From Bacteroidota bacterium (GTDB lineage Bacteria > Bacteroidota > Rhodothermia > Rhodothermales > UBA10348), in assembly GCA_029262835.1 (NCBI GenBank), contig JAJCYQ010000023.1:40767-104766 (forward strand): DNA of 64,000 nucleotides, written 5' to 3'. The position numbers and the translations under genes were made by a program. Positions 9,200 to 17,625 of this stretch are shown piece after piece. The stretch's first letter is position 1; each line of letters opens with the position of its first letter. A model generated the notes under the pieces. The model had not been told where the DNA came from. It made no database searches and worked only from the letters and a program-made list of their open reading frames with translations.

Positions 9200-10276
9200 T
9201 CATGTATACTCGTCGAGTTGGTTCGCCTGCAGGTAGTCTACCACGTTTTTCACCTGTTGCGATGCGTCCCTGTGGCAAATCAGTACGGCATCGGCCGTGT
9301 CGACGACCACGAGATCATGGACACCGACGAGGGCTATGAGCTTGTCTCCTGCCTGAACAAGGCAACGGCCCGAATCATGGACGATGGCGTTCCCTGAAAT
9401 GGCATTCCCATGGCGTCCTTTCGTCGAGAGGTCATAGACCGCTTTCCAGTCTCCGACATCGTTCCAATCGAAATTTCCAGGTACTACATAGACTTTTTCC
9501 GCGTGCTCCATGACGCCATAGTCAATGGAAATGGACGGGCAGGACTGGTAGGCCCGCGTGACGGCAGACGCCTCTTTTTCCGTCCCCATTGTGCTACCCG
9601 TACCTGAAAACGCGTCCCATACGTCAGGAATATGCTTCTCAATAGCGGCAAGGATCGAGTCGACGCGCCAGATGAACATGCCGCTGTTCCAGAGGAAGTC
9701 CCCGGAATCAATGAACCGCTCGGCTGTTGCCTCATTGGGCTTTTCGGCAAATGTCTTTACATACCATGCGCCAGAGTCGGCCTCAGTGGTATGCTGCACA
9801 GAGTCATACTGAATGTACCCGTAACCGGTCGCGGGGTATGTGGGCTCAATACCGATCGTTACGAGCGCACCTTGTTCGCTGGCTTTGTCAATGCCGATTT
9901 GAAGGACACGCTGGAAGGAGGATACATCGCCAATCCGGTGATCAGCAGGGAGGACGACCATGATGGCATCCGGGTCGGACTGCTGCAGACGCAGCGCCGC
10001 GTAGAGGATGCATGGCGCTGTATTTCGTCCGATCGGTTCCGCCAGAATGTTCTGCTCTGGGAGTGCTGGCAATTGCTTCCGTGTCGTCTCAACGTAGTCT
10101 GTGTTCGTAACTACATGGCAGTTATCTGGAGGAATCAGACCCGACAGACGTTGCACCGTGGCCTGTATCATGGTGTCCTCGCCCACGATATCAAGGAACT
10201 GTTTCGGCGAGTTACGTCGGCTGACAGGCCAGAATCGGCTTCCAATGCCGCCTGCCATGATGACTGCGTGGACCAT
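9200..10276 (-). CDS. manC: Mannose-1-phosphate guanylyltransferase (GDP-mannose pyrophosphorylase)
   Basis: 358 aa, the single-domain length (no fused phosphomannose isomerase). Known reaction: mannose-1-P plus GTP to GDP-mannose, a precursor for surface glycans. The nucleotidyltransferase signature is VIMAGGIGSRFWPVSRRNSPKQF at the N-terminus. The sugar-phosphate binding region is FAEKP, followed by GDFLWNSGMFIW and later FDWNDVGDW. All are diagnostic of the ManC/GMP family. It may belong functionally with the surface-polysaccharide genes at 58.7-61.8 kb. The 92-bp gap to the TolC-like gene leaves open whether it is co-transcribed with the efflux genes. Confidence 0.95.
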   Translation of the reverse strand: MVHAVIMAGGIGSRFWPVSRRNSPKQFLDIVGEDTMIQATVQRLSGLIPPDNCHVVTNTDYVETTRKQLPALPEQNILAEPIGRNTAPCILYAALRLQQSDPDAIMVVLPADHRIGDVSSFQRVLQIGIDKASEQGALVTIGIEPTYPATGYGYIQYDSVQHTTEADSGAWYVKTFAEKPNEATAERFIDSGDFLWNSGMFIWRVDSILAAIEKHIPDVWDAFSGTGSTMGTEKEASAVTRAYQSCPSISIDYGVMEHAEKVYVVPGNFDWNDVGDWKAVYDLSTKGRHGNAISGNAIVHDSGRCLVQAGDKLIALVGVHDLVVVDTADAVLICHRDASQQVKNVVDYLQANQLDEYT

Positions 10277-10480
10277 GGTGGTAGTGGTTTGACTCGATGG
10301 TGGGCGGGAATCAACAGGAGACCGTGCCCCAGGTTTCGGTCAGCAGGTGTACAGAATTGGCTACACAATGTCGGAGACTTCCCTGCCATGTTGCCCCTTT
10401 TTGGCGCTGATTGACCACTGGCCCGGCATTTGAAGAGCCGGTTGACGAAACGTTCCGTTCTTCATCCATGGGTTATGATT

Positions 10481-10996
10481 ATGAAAAGGTTTACTACCGG
10501 TGCCTTCGCCGTCACGCTGACACTTTCGCTGGCCGCCTGCAACATAGATACAGGCACGGGTCCGGTTGGCCCCCAGGGCCCGCCTGGAAACGCCAATGTG
10601 TTCTCTCTGAACTTTGTGTTCTCGATGGACGATGCGGCCGTGAACGGATCGGTGGCATCCGTTCAGTACGACGTTCCCGATTTGACGCCGCTCGTGGTGG
10701 ACGAAGGAGGGGTTCTGATGTTTTTCCGGGACCAGGGAACGTGGACCGCCATGCCGTGGACCATTGGCGTGGAATCACAGGACCTGCCCGCAGTGGACTA
10801 CACCCTTTCACTGGGCTTTGGATACGACGTCGGATTCCTGGAAGTATTCTACGAGGCCTCTACGCTGGCCGTTGACCTGCTCCAGGAGCCGGACCGCGAG
10901 GTCAAATTGGTGGTCATAGACGGCGCTGCGTTCGGGAAGCAGGGTGTCGATCTGACAAATTGGGATGCAGTCCGTACGGCATATGGCCTTGATTGA
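10481..10996 (+). CDS. Small lipoprotein with a short collagen-like Gly-X-Y stretch
   Basis: 171 aa from ATG 10481 (another in-frame ATG lies at 10475; the ORF-track start at 10430 is upstream of any sensible signal peptide). The signal sequence MKRFTTGAFAVTLTLSLAAC ends in a lipobox. Directly after the Cys come four Gly-X-Y triplets (GPVGPQGPPGNA). The rest is a compact beta-rich domain with a QYDVPDLTPLVVDEGGVLMFF segment. I do not recognise the C-terminal family; similar short lipoproteins occur in Bacteroidota. It stands alone on the plus strand, divergent from manC and convergent with the secreted-nuclease gene. Lipoprotein status is well supported; function unknown. Confidence 0.75.
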   Translation: MKRFTTGAFAVTLTLSLAACNIDTGTGPVGPQGPPGNANVFSLNFVFSMDDAAVNGSVASVQYDVPDLTPLVVDEGGVLMFFRDQGTWTAMPWTIGVESQDLPAVDYTLSLGFGYDVGFLEVFYEASTLAVDLLQEPDREVKLVVIDGAAFGKQGVDLTNWDAVRTAYGLD

Positions 10997-11072
10997 CTTC
11001 CCCGGCAGCGACTTCAGTTTGTGCGTCGTGTGTCGATACTGGATCTGTAACCAGAAACCAGTCAGCCGGAAC

Positions 11073-11261
11073 ATGAAACCCCTCGAAACGAACCGCCGGG
11101 AGAGCAGGAAAAAAGCCCAGACCGCTACCATGCGGCGTATTGTCGCCGAGTTCATGAAGACGGCTGGGGCGGAGTACAGGGAGGCGGGATATCCTTTCGG
11201 GAATTCGATGGATGGCCTCCTGATCTGGTTCGAATATGGGCAGCATTCGACGGACAACTGA
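11073..11261 (+). CDS. Possible small ORF, 62 aa, unknown function
   Basis: An ATG at 11073 opens a 62-codon frame in the 289-bp gap between the lipoprotein and the nuclease gene. The product is basic at the N-terminus (KPLETNRRESRKKAQ) and then mixed (IVAEFMKTAGAEYREAG). No signal peptide, membrane segment or known motif is visible, and the ribosome-binding site is not convincing. Codon composition looks coding-like in the second half only. It is kept as a weak candidate; the gap is otherwise empty to my eye. Confidence 0.25.
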   Translation: MKPLETNRRESRKKAQTATMRRIVAEFMKTAGAEYREAGYPFGNSMDGLLIWFEYGQHSTDN

Positions 11262-11285
11262 AGCACCTCGCCGCCGTCGCACGCA

Positions 11286-12431
11286 TCAGAATTTGGTGAA
11301 GGTCCGGACGGTGCCCAAGGTGCCCGTGCGGAGCAGATAGATACCGGGCGCCAGATGCCCAACGTCGAATTCCAGATCTGTCGTACCGGCCGTCTGCGCG
11401 GGGCTCACGCTCCGGCCCAGCGTATCGTACACACCAACAGTCGCTCCGGGCCTGATGCCGCGAACGCGGAGGGTCACTGAAACAGGATTGGGCCAGACTT
11501 CCAATTCCGGCCGTACAGGCTGCTCGCCGGTGGAAGTGTTTACGACGACCGGCAGCAGTCGGGTGAACACGGGTACGTGATCCGATGTGTTGCTCAGGAA
11601 ACCTGGAATACCCTGTATGACCGAGCTGTGCCGATCGGTTGAGCCCGCATCTGCAGCGGCAAACAGTTCATTGCTCAGCAGGATATGGTCAATAGTAGAC
11701 GCCTGCGAGCCGCAGAATGTGCACACGCTGGCATCTTCAAGAGGCAATGTGGAGAAGCGGTAGTTGACTGTGTCCTGCATGAAATTTTGGTAAGGCGAGT
11801 CCTGTCCGCTCGTAATGGATGCGCGGAGTTCATCGTTGTAATCCCCGAGCACGACGAGATTGGTGCTCGATTCCAGGAAATCCAGGCGGAACTTGAGTCG
11901 TGAGGAGGCTTCCTGCCTGCGCGACCAGGAGTCGAGATCGGAGAATGCCTTCATGTGGACCGTGATGAAGGTCGCCGTGAAGCTGGTGTCGGGCAGCGTG
12001 ACCAGGGCTTCCATGACGAGCGGTGGTCGGCCAGCAAATGCGTTCGTGAAATCCGTCAGGATGTGCTCCGTCCTCAGCGGCTGGATCACGTCCGGGTTGT
12101 AGATGAACCCGATGCGCTGCTCCCCACTTTGCGTTGCCAGAGCACTCTCGTACGCGCCGCCAAGCGCCGCCAATACGCTTTGGAGCGCCAGAGGACTGGC
12201 TATTTCCTGGACGGCCCAGAGGTCGATGTCCGAAGCCGCGAGCACGTCACGCACATTGTCCTGCTGGCGCTCCTCATTCGACGGACCGTTCGACGCGCTT
12301 CCGAACCACTCGATATTCCACGTTGCGACGTCGAGCGTCGCCGCGCTGCCGACGCCCTGCACCTGCGCAGACGCAGCAGACGGAGCCAGCAGCAGTATTG
12401 CGACTGACGCGTAAAACCAGGTTCGAATCAT
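11286..12431 (-). CDS. Secreted endonuclease/exonuclease/phosphatase (EEP) family protein with T9SS sorting tail
   Basis: 381 aa. A Sec signal peptide (FYASVAILLLAPSAASAQ) precedes an EEP fold with its usual catalytic stations: VATWNIEWFG, LWAVQEI (metal-binding Glu), HMKAF, LGDYNDE (Asp/Asn), IDHILLS and SDHVPVF (Asp-His). From about residue 305 there is a type-A-like sorting domain: VWPNPVSVTLRV, GVYDTLGRSV, APGIYLLRTG and a basic end. The product is therefore probably an active extracellular phosphodiesterase or nuclease delivered by T9SS. It is the last gene of a co-oriented run starting at 23741, separated from the propeller lipoprotein gene by 9 nt. The exact substrate (DNA, RNA, lipid or inositol phosphate) is not decided by sequence. 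Confidence 0.88.
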   Translation of the reverse strand: MIRTWFYASVAILLLAPSAASAQVQGVGSAATLDVATWNIEWFGSASNGPSNEERQQDNVRDVLAASDIDLWAVQEIASPLALQSVLAALGGAYESALATQSGEQRIGFIYNPDVIQPLRTEHILTDFTNAFAGRPPLVMEALVTLPDTSFTATFITVHMKAFSDLDSWSRRQEASSRLKFRLDFLESSTNLVVLGDYNDELRASITSGQDSPYQNFMQDTVNYRFSTLPLEDASVCTFCGSQASTIDHILLSNELFAAADAGSTDRHSSVIQGIPGFLSNTSDHVPVFTRLLPVVVNTSTGEQPVRPELEVWPNPVSVTLRVRGIRPGATVGVYDTLGRSVSPAQTAGTTDLEFDVGHLAPGIYLLRTGTLGTVRTFTKF

Positions 12432-12440
12432 GGAGACAGC

Positions 12441-13694
12441 CTATTCGAAATCGGTATTCAACCGGAAGCGGGAAATGCGGTTGTTTCCCGTGTCGGCCAC
12501 GTAGACAATACGCTCGAAATAGGCGACGCCAAGCGGCCCGTTGAACTGACCGGAGCCATCGCCCGGTCCGCCGAATGACACATTGACCGGCTGCGTACTG
12601 GATGAGCCGGGAGGCGGGCTTACGCCTTCAACACCTTGTCCGGTGAAGACATGCAGGCTGTCCGACCCGGTATCGACTACGAAAATGAAGTTTGTACCGT
12701 CCATGGCGACCGTGATGTCGCCCACCCTTTCGAATTTGAATTCATCGTAGAGGAAGGAGTCGCCTGCCTCAGGATTGAAGGTAACCTGCAGTTTTTGCGC
12801 GTCGGGTTGGAATTCCGTTCCATTCGGCGTGTCAACGACGCGGATGGAAAGGGCCGAGAATCGCAGTGCGGGCGCTCCCGGGAGCCCAGGGGTCTGGCCG
12901 ACCAGAAAGTGCCTCTCCTCGCCGAAGAAGGCCCGCTGCGGAGGGTGAACGAAGGTCGTCACGGTCGACGGGAAGACGGAGCTGCGGAGGCTCGGGTTCG
13001 TCGGGCTGAGGGAAATCAGTGCCTGCCGCGGCGAGCCGTCGGGTCTGAACTCAAGGATGATATTGTGGGGGAAGAGGATGGAGCCGGCATCGTTGACGGG
13101 CCCCGTACGAGAAATATAGACGTTGTTGTCGGGCAGGACGCCGACGCTAGTGAACTCGACGTCTTGGTCGGTCGCGACCGGGTCCGGTCGGTTGAACCGG
13201 CGCGAATCGTCATCGAACGGATGCCAGATGATGTCGGCAATACGCGGCGATCCATCGGAAATGCCGTCAAAACGGTATACGACAGGCAGATTCCAGTTCT
13301 GACCGGCGAGCACCGTGTCTCGGCGCGCCGTCACATAGAGGTGCATGCGCCGGTCCTGGATTACGCTCGTCGCGCCTCCGGGAATGGCAATCAGCTCTGC
13401 CGCCCGCCCGGAGAGATCCATGATGTGTACGCCCGCTTCGTCGGCCACGTAGAGCAGTTCGTCGTATCCAACATAGACATCCTTGGGCGCGGAAAACGTA
13501 CCGGCACGGCCCTGTGTGAAGAAGGGAAACAGTGGCACATACTCGACCTCGTTGATGAGCGACGGCTCGGCGCGGCCGGCGTCAAAAATTTCATCCGTCG
13601 TGACGTCGTCCTTGGAGCCAAACACGCCGTCGCACCCGGCCGTGAGGACGGTCGCCAGCAACAGTGGTATGAAGAGCAGGGTTCTCATTCTCAT
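12441..13694 (-). CDS. NHL/6-bladed beta-propeller lipoprotein
   Basis: 417 aa. The N-terminus RTLLFIPLLLATVLTAGCDG is a lipoprotein signal; an alternative Met lies two residues downstream. Repeated blade-like motifs follow, e.g. PKDVYVGYDELLYVADEAGVHIMD, FIFVVDTGSDSLHVF and FNGPLGVAYFERIVYVADTGNNRISRF, the last being a classic NHL repeat. Such propellers generally bind ligands or proteins at the cell surface; no catalytic residues are evident. Its start overlaps the stop of the PorV-like gene by 1 nt, and it precedes the secreted nuclease gene by 9 nt, so it belongs to the same transcription unit. Confidence 0.85.
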   Translation of the reverse strand: MRMRTLLFIPLLLATVLTAGCDGVFGSKDDVTTDEIFDAGRAEPSLINEVEYVPLFPFFTQGRAGTFSAPKDVYVGYDELLYVADEAGVHIMDLSGRAAELIAIPGGATSVIQDRRMHLYVTARRDTVLAGQNWNLPVVYRFDGISDGSPRIADIIWHPFDDDSRRFNRPDPVATDQDVEFTSVGVLPDNNVYISRTGPVNDAGSILFPHNIILEFRPDGSPRQALISLSPTNPSLRSSVFPSTVTTFVHPPQRAFFGEERHFLVGQTPGLPGAPALRFSALSIRVVDTPNGTEFQPDAQKLQVTFNPEAGDSFLYDEFKFERVGDITVAMDGTNFIFVVDTGSDSLHVFTGQGVEGVSPPPGSSSTQPVNVSFGGPGDGSGQFNGPLGVAYFERIVYVADTGNNRISRFRLNTDFE

Positions 13695-14719
13695 TACAAC
13701 GTCAGGTTGAGTCCTACCCGGTTCACGTTTCCGAGACGATCCAGCCGGTTGAAGGCGTAATCAAAGCGCAGGTCGGGGCCCGAAATGGGCAGTTTCAGCC
13801 CCACGCCGAAGCTGGGTGTTTCGAACTCCTCGATGGCGAACCGGTAGCCCGTGCGCAGGAAAAGCAGGTCGTCCCAGCCGTACTCGACGCCGACATTCCA
13901 GTTTTCGGCATTGTCATTGGGGTTGTTCAGCTGCGCGGAGACCTGCACCATGTGATCGGGCCGGTCACGAAACAGTTCGTACACGGCCCCCATATGGAAA
14001 GTGGTCGGCGGCGTGATGGATTCGAAGTCCGTCTCCTGGACGGTCGGATTCGTTCCGATGACCGTACGCTCCAGCGTGCCGTCAGGGCGTCCGTCCACGC
14101 CGAAATTGCGGACCGAAACGGCGATATCCAGTCCGGTAGTCCCGACTGCGTAAAAGAAGCCAACGTCAAAGACGACGGTATTCGTGGTGAGCCCGGCCAC
14201 GCTTTCCCGGATGTACTTCGACGTGATGCCATAGGAGAAAAGGTCTGTAAGCCGCTGCGAGAACGTGACGCCGAGCGCCAGATCACGCAGCTCAAAGGTC
14301 TGGCCCGTTCCGAAAGGCTGGAACTCTGTCGTCACATCCATCTCGCCCGAATCCATGGTCTGTATGCTCGATGCAACGGCCATGTTCGTGCCGGGAATGG
14401 GATAGATGATACCTGCGTAGTCGAGCACGACGTCGGCGAAATATTCCGTGTGGAAAAAACCCGCCTGGATGCCCGTTGACTGTGCGACCAGTGCCGGATT
14501 CCAGAATATGGCGCCGACATCGGATGCCGATGCGACGACGGTCTGGCCGAGTGCGGCGCTTCGGGCATCGACAGGAATCTTGAGGAACTGGAAGCCGGAC
14601 GTACCGGCCCGTTCGTCTCCGAGGGAGGGCAGGAGCTGGGCGGCGGATGGCTGCGTTCGCCCACCGAGAACGACGAGCGCGGGTAGCAACAGGAGGATAT
14701 GTAGGAAACGTATGCGCAT
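13694..14719 (-). CDS. PorV/PorQ-family outer-membrane beta-barrel protein
   Basis: 341 aa. The signal peptide is followed by the signature of this family: GFQFLKIPVDARSAALGQT, then SASDVGAIFWNPALVA, then aromatic-alternating barrel strands to the C-terminal FDYAFNRLDRLGNVNRVGLNLTL. PorV-like barrels act in type IX secretion (shuttling cargo after translocation) or as related FadL-like outer-membrane proteins. It sits between a TonB receptor and a propeller lipoprotein, overlapping each by 1 nt. Context with three T9SS-tailed proteins suggests a locus-dedicated PorV-like partner, but that is inference. Confidence 0.87.
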   Translation of the reverse strand: MRIRFLHILLLLPALVVLGGRTQPSAAQLLPSLGDERAGTSGFQFLKIPVDARSAALGQTVVASASDVGAIFWNPALVAQSTGIQAGFFHTEYFADVVLDYAGIIYPIPGTNMAVASSIQTMDSGEMDVTTEFQPFGTGQTFELRDLALGVTFSQRLTDLFSYGITSKYIRESVAGLTTNTVVFDVGFFYAVGTTGLDIAVSVRNFGVDGRPDGTLERTVIGTNPTVQETDFESITPPTTFHMGAVYELFRDRPDHMVQVSAQLNNPNDNAENWNVGVEYGWDDLLFLRTGYRFAIEEFETPSFGVGLKLPISGPDLRFDYAFNRLDRLGNVNRVGLNLTL

Positions 14720-17625
14720 CAGAATCGGAAGGCCACCCCGAGCACGATATGGCGTTGGGGGAGGAACCGTGCCGGGTTCAGGGGCGGCAGACCGCCCGAA
14801 TCGGGGTCGTCGAATCGGAGATCACGTGTCCCGGTCGGTACATCGAAATTCCGGTTGCCGCGCAGCGTGGTCATGTCCACCTTGTTCGGGTCGATATCCG
14901 GGAAGGCCTCTCCTGTAACAGGGTTCACAATAATGCTGTTGGACTGATTGAAGAGGTTCGTAACCTCGAGCGTGAACACGACATTGGTACCCGCGACGGG
15001 GACGGTGCGCTGCGCGTTCAGATCGAACCACCACCAGGCGTCGCCGATCTCTGAGAACCGCTCTGCGGGGTCCTGGACGCGCTCGTAGATGGGCCTCCAG
15101 TCGGCTTCGCCCGTGAATGGGTTGACCTGGTTACCACGGAACTCCACGGGCGTGAAGCGCTGCCCACTCCGGTAGGTGGAGGAGAGGAAGACGCGGAACT
15201 TGTTGAGTCCCGGGATGCCAGCGAGCGGCGATGGCTTGTCGTACGAGTACGTCACGCTGGCCTTGATGTCTACCGGGCGGTCCCAGGCGAGTGGCGTCTC
15301 AAACGTATTGTCGATGTCGCCATCGGCCAGGAATTGGCTGAGGGCGTCGTTGTTCGTCGAGCTGAGTCCCGTGGCGCGGGAATAGGAGGCCGATACCTGT
15401 CCCTGGAAGGAGCGGCCAATGCGCTTGAGATAGCTGGCTTCAATACCCCGCACACGGGCAAAATCACCGTTTATGCGGAAGGCGCGTGTGACGTCGCGCC
15501 CGGTCGGGTCCTTTACGGTCACGTTCTGCACGGTGATGAAGTCGAACTTGTCGCGCCAGAACCCGGTCAGTGTCAGCACATCGTTGCTGGTAAACTGGGT
15601 GCGTAGGCCAAGCTCATAGCTGATATCGACCTCCGGGTCGAGGTCGGGGTTACCGAGATCCGAGAAAAACGACCGGTCCTGGAAGAACGGGTCCAGACCT
15701 GTGTACACAAACGTCGGGTGCGGCAGGATGGTCGAGTGGCCGTAGTTGAAAAACAGCACGCGATTCTCCTGGATGGGGAAGGAGACGCGCACCTTCGGCA
15801 GCATGCGAAACTTGGTGGCAAGACCAAAGACATTCACCGTGCCGTCCTTGTAGGACTCCCGGACCGAGTCCAGGATGGGTGCCTGGGGGTCGTCGATCAG
15901 ATCATCCACATATTTTCCAGGTGACCAGTACTCGAGCCGCGTGCCGAGGTTGGCGACGAGACCGCGGAACCGAATCTGATGGCTGACCCAGAGGCCTCCG
16001 CGGCGCGGCTTGACGCGCCAGATATCGGACGCTTCGCCAAGCCGGTTCGTACCCGTTCCCTCGGCGTCGGAACCAATCGGCGCGCCGACCCAGGGACGAA
16101 TGACATCAATCCATTGGTAGTCATTGAATTTCATCTCCAGACCCACGTTCGTCTGGTGATTTTTGGACACCGAGAACCGGGTATACGACACGCGGGCCGT
16201 CCATTCTTCGGCAAAGTGATCGTGGAATTGGGTGGCTATGCCCCCATTGTTGATGAGGCCCGGTCCCGGGAGCACGAAGAGTGCGTTCGGATCGAGTGGC
16301 TGGCCGTCATTGTCCACGAAAATATTCGGGGGGAAGGTCACAATGCTGGCCGGATCAAGCTCTGACGTAACGGCCTCAGGGCGCCAGCGGCGACCGTTGG
16401 CATCGGCGCGCAGCCGCGTGAAGAGGCGCGAAACCTGGATGTCATAGAAGGACCGGTCTCCAAGTACGTGGGACCACTTTACATACGATATGATGTTGTC
16501 GTGAGCGTACGTGTTGGCATTGTCCGGATCGAGAATGAATGCATATTGGAAGCCAGGTTGGACAATGGCGTCGTTCCCGGTTACCTGCAGCATGCGCGTG
16601 TTCTGGTTCACGGTGAACGAGCGCTGGTAGGATCCCTGCAGCTTCATGCCCGGCTTGAGCTGGTAGGTCAGCTTGGAAATGCCATTCCAGCGGTTACCCG
16701 TGCGCGGCATGAGGAAGGTGCCATCGACGAGCGACGTCCGGACCTGGTCGGGGGTGGACTGAAGACGCGTAAATCCATCGGAAAGCTGCACCTGTCCCGA
16801 CACGAAAAACCGGAGCTTCCCTTTGACGATGGGCCCGCTCAGATTGAATTCGAAGACTTCCTCCTTGAAGTTGGACTCGGCGTCGTCATTGAATCCCAGG
16901 TGATCCCGCTTGTGGTTGAAAAAACCCTCGAAGGTATCGGTGCCATCCTGGGTCTGTACGCTCACGACGCCCGACGTGACATCGCCGAATTCTGCTCCCA
17001 CGCCGCCCGTCGTTACCTCTATGGACTGGAAGGAATTCGACCCGAGGTCGAGCCCGAAGCCCGTGCCGGCGAGCGGATCCTTGGCCGAGACGCCATCTAC
17101 GATGAATCCGGTCTCATTCGCACGGCCGCCCCGGATATAGAGTCCTGTGGGGTCCTGCATAATACCGACCTGGGAAGAAACTGCATCCTGAACGTCCCGC
17201 AGTGGAGCTGCTTCCAGTTGCTCGCGACTCAGCCGAGTGGTCGATGCCGACTCCTCGACATCCACCAGTGGGCGCTCGCCGATAATGACCACCTCATCTT
17301 CCGTCGAGAGGACCGCTTCACCCAGTTCCACATTCAGCACGGTTTCCTCGCCGTCACGGATCTGCACGTCGGTGAAGAGTTTCGTCTCGAATCCGATGTA
17401 GGAAATGCGCACCGAATATTGTCCCGCGCGCAGGTTCTCTATCCGGTATCGGCCGTCGGAGTCTGTTGCCGCACCGCTCGTCGTGCCGGTTACTATGACA
17501 TTCACGCCGATGAGCGGTTCATTGAATTCGGTGTCGATGATGCGACCGACGAGCGTGCCCTGTGCCAGTGCCTCAGGCGCCATGACGAGGAAAAAGACCG
17601 CTATCAGAACCAGGTATCTTCTCAT
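14719..17625 (-). CDS. TonB-dependent receptor with N-terminal carboxypeptidase-regulatory-like domain
   Basis: 968 aa. A signal peptide (LVLIAVFFLVMAPEALAQ) is followed by a CarboxypepD_reg-like domain (GTLVGRIIDTEFNEPLIGVNVIV...GFET, residues 20-100), a linker with possible TonB box (EDEVVIIGERPLV), a plug domain (AVSSQVGIMQDPTGLYIRGGRANETGFIVDGV) and a 22-strand-type barrel ending in the aromatic QRHIVLGVAFRF. It transports an unidentified substrate across the outer membrane using TonB energy; a tonB-like gene lies at 53861. It is not clearly of the SusC type (no SusD neighbour). It overlaps the upstream lipoprotein gene and the downstream PorV-like gene by 1 nt each. Confidence 0.93.
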   Translation of the reverse strand: MRRYLVLIAVFFLVMAPEALAQGTLVGRIIDTEFNEPLIGVNVIVTGTTSGAATDSDGRYRIENLRAGQYSVRISYIGFETKLFTDVQIRDGEETVLNVELGEAVLSTEDEVVIIGERPLVDVEESASTTRLSREQLEAAPLRDVQDAVSSQVGIMQDPTGLYIRGGRANETGFIVDGVSAKDPLAGTGFGLDLGSNSFQSIEVTTGGVGAEFGDVTSGVVSVQTQDGTDTFEGFFNHKRDHLGFNDDAESNFKEEVFEFNLSGPIVKGKLRFFVSGQVQLSDGFTRLQSTPDQVRTSLVDGTFLMPRTGNRWNGISKLTYQLKPGMKLQGSYQRSFTVNQNTRMLQVTGNDAIVQPGFQYAFILDPDNANTYAHDNIISYVKWSHVLGDRSFYDIQVSRLFTRLRADANGRRWRPEAVTSELDPASIVTFPPNIFVDNDGQPLDPNALFVLPGPGLINNGGIATQFHDHFAEEWTARVSYTRFSVSKNHQTNVGLEMKFNDYQWIDVIRPWVGAPIGSDAEGTGTNRLGEASDIWRVKPRRGGLWVSHQIRFRGLVANLGTRLEYWSPGKYVDDLIDDPQAPILDSVRESYKDGTVNVFGLATKFRMLPKVRVSFPIQENRVLFFNYGHSTILPHPTFVYTGLDPFFQDRSFFSDLGNPDLDPEVDISYELGLRTQFTSNDVLTLTGFWRDKFDFITVQNVTVKDPTGRDVTRAFRINGDFARVRGIEASYLKRIGRSFQGQVSASYSRATGLSSTNNDALSQFLADGDIDNTFETPLAWDRPVDIKASVTYSYDKPSPLAGIPGLNKFRVFLSSTYRSGQRFTPVEFRGNQVNPFTGEADWRPIYERVQDPAERFSEIGDAWWWFDLNAQRTVPVAGTNVVFTLEVTNLFNQSNSIIVNPVTGEAFPDIDPNKVDMTTLRGNRNFDVPTGTRDLRFDDPDSGGLPPLNPARFLPQRHIVLGVAFRF

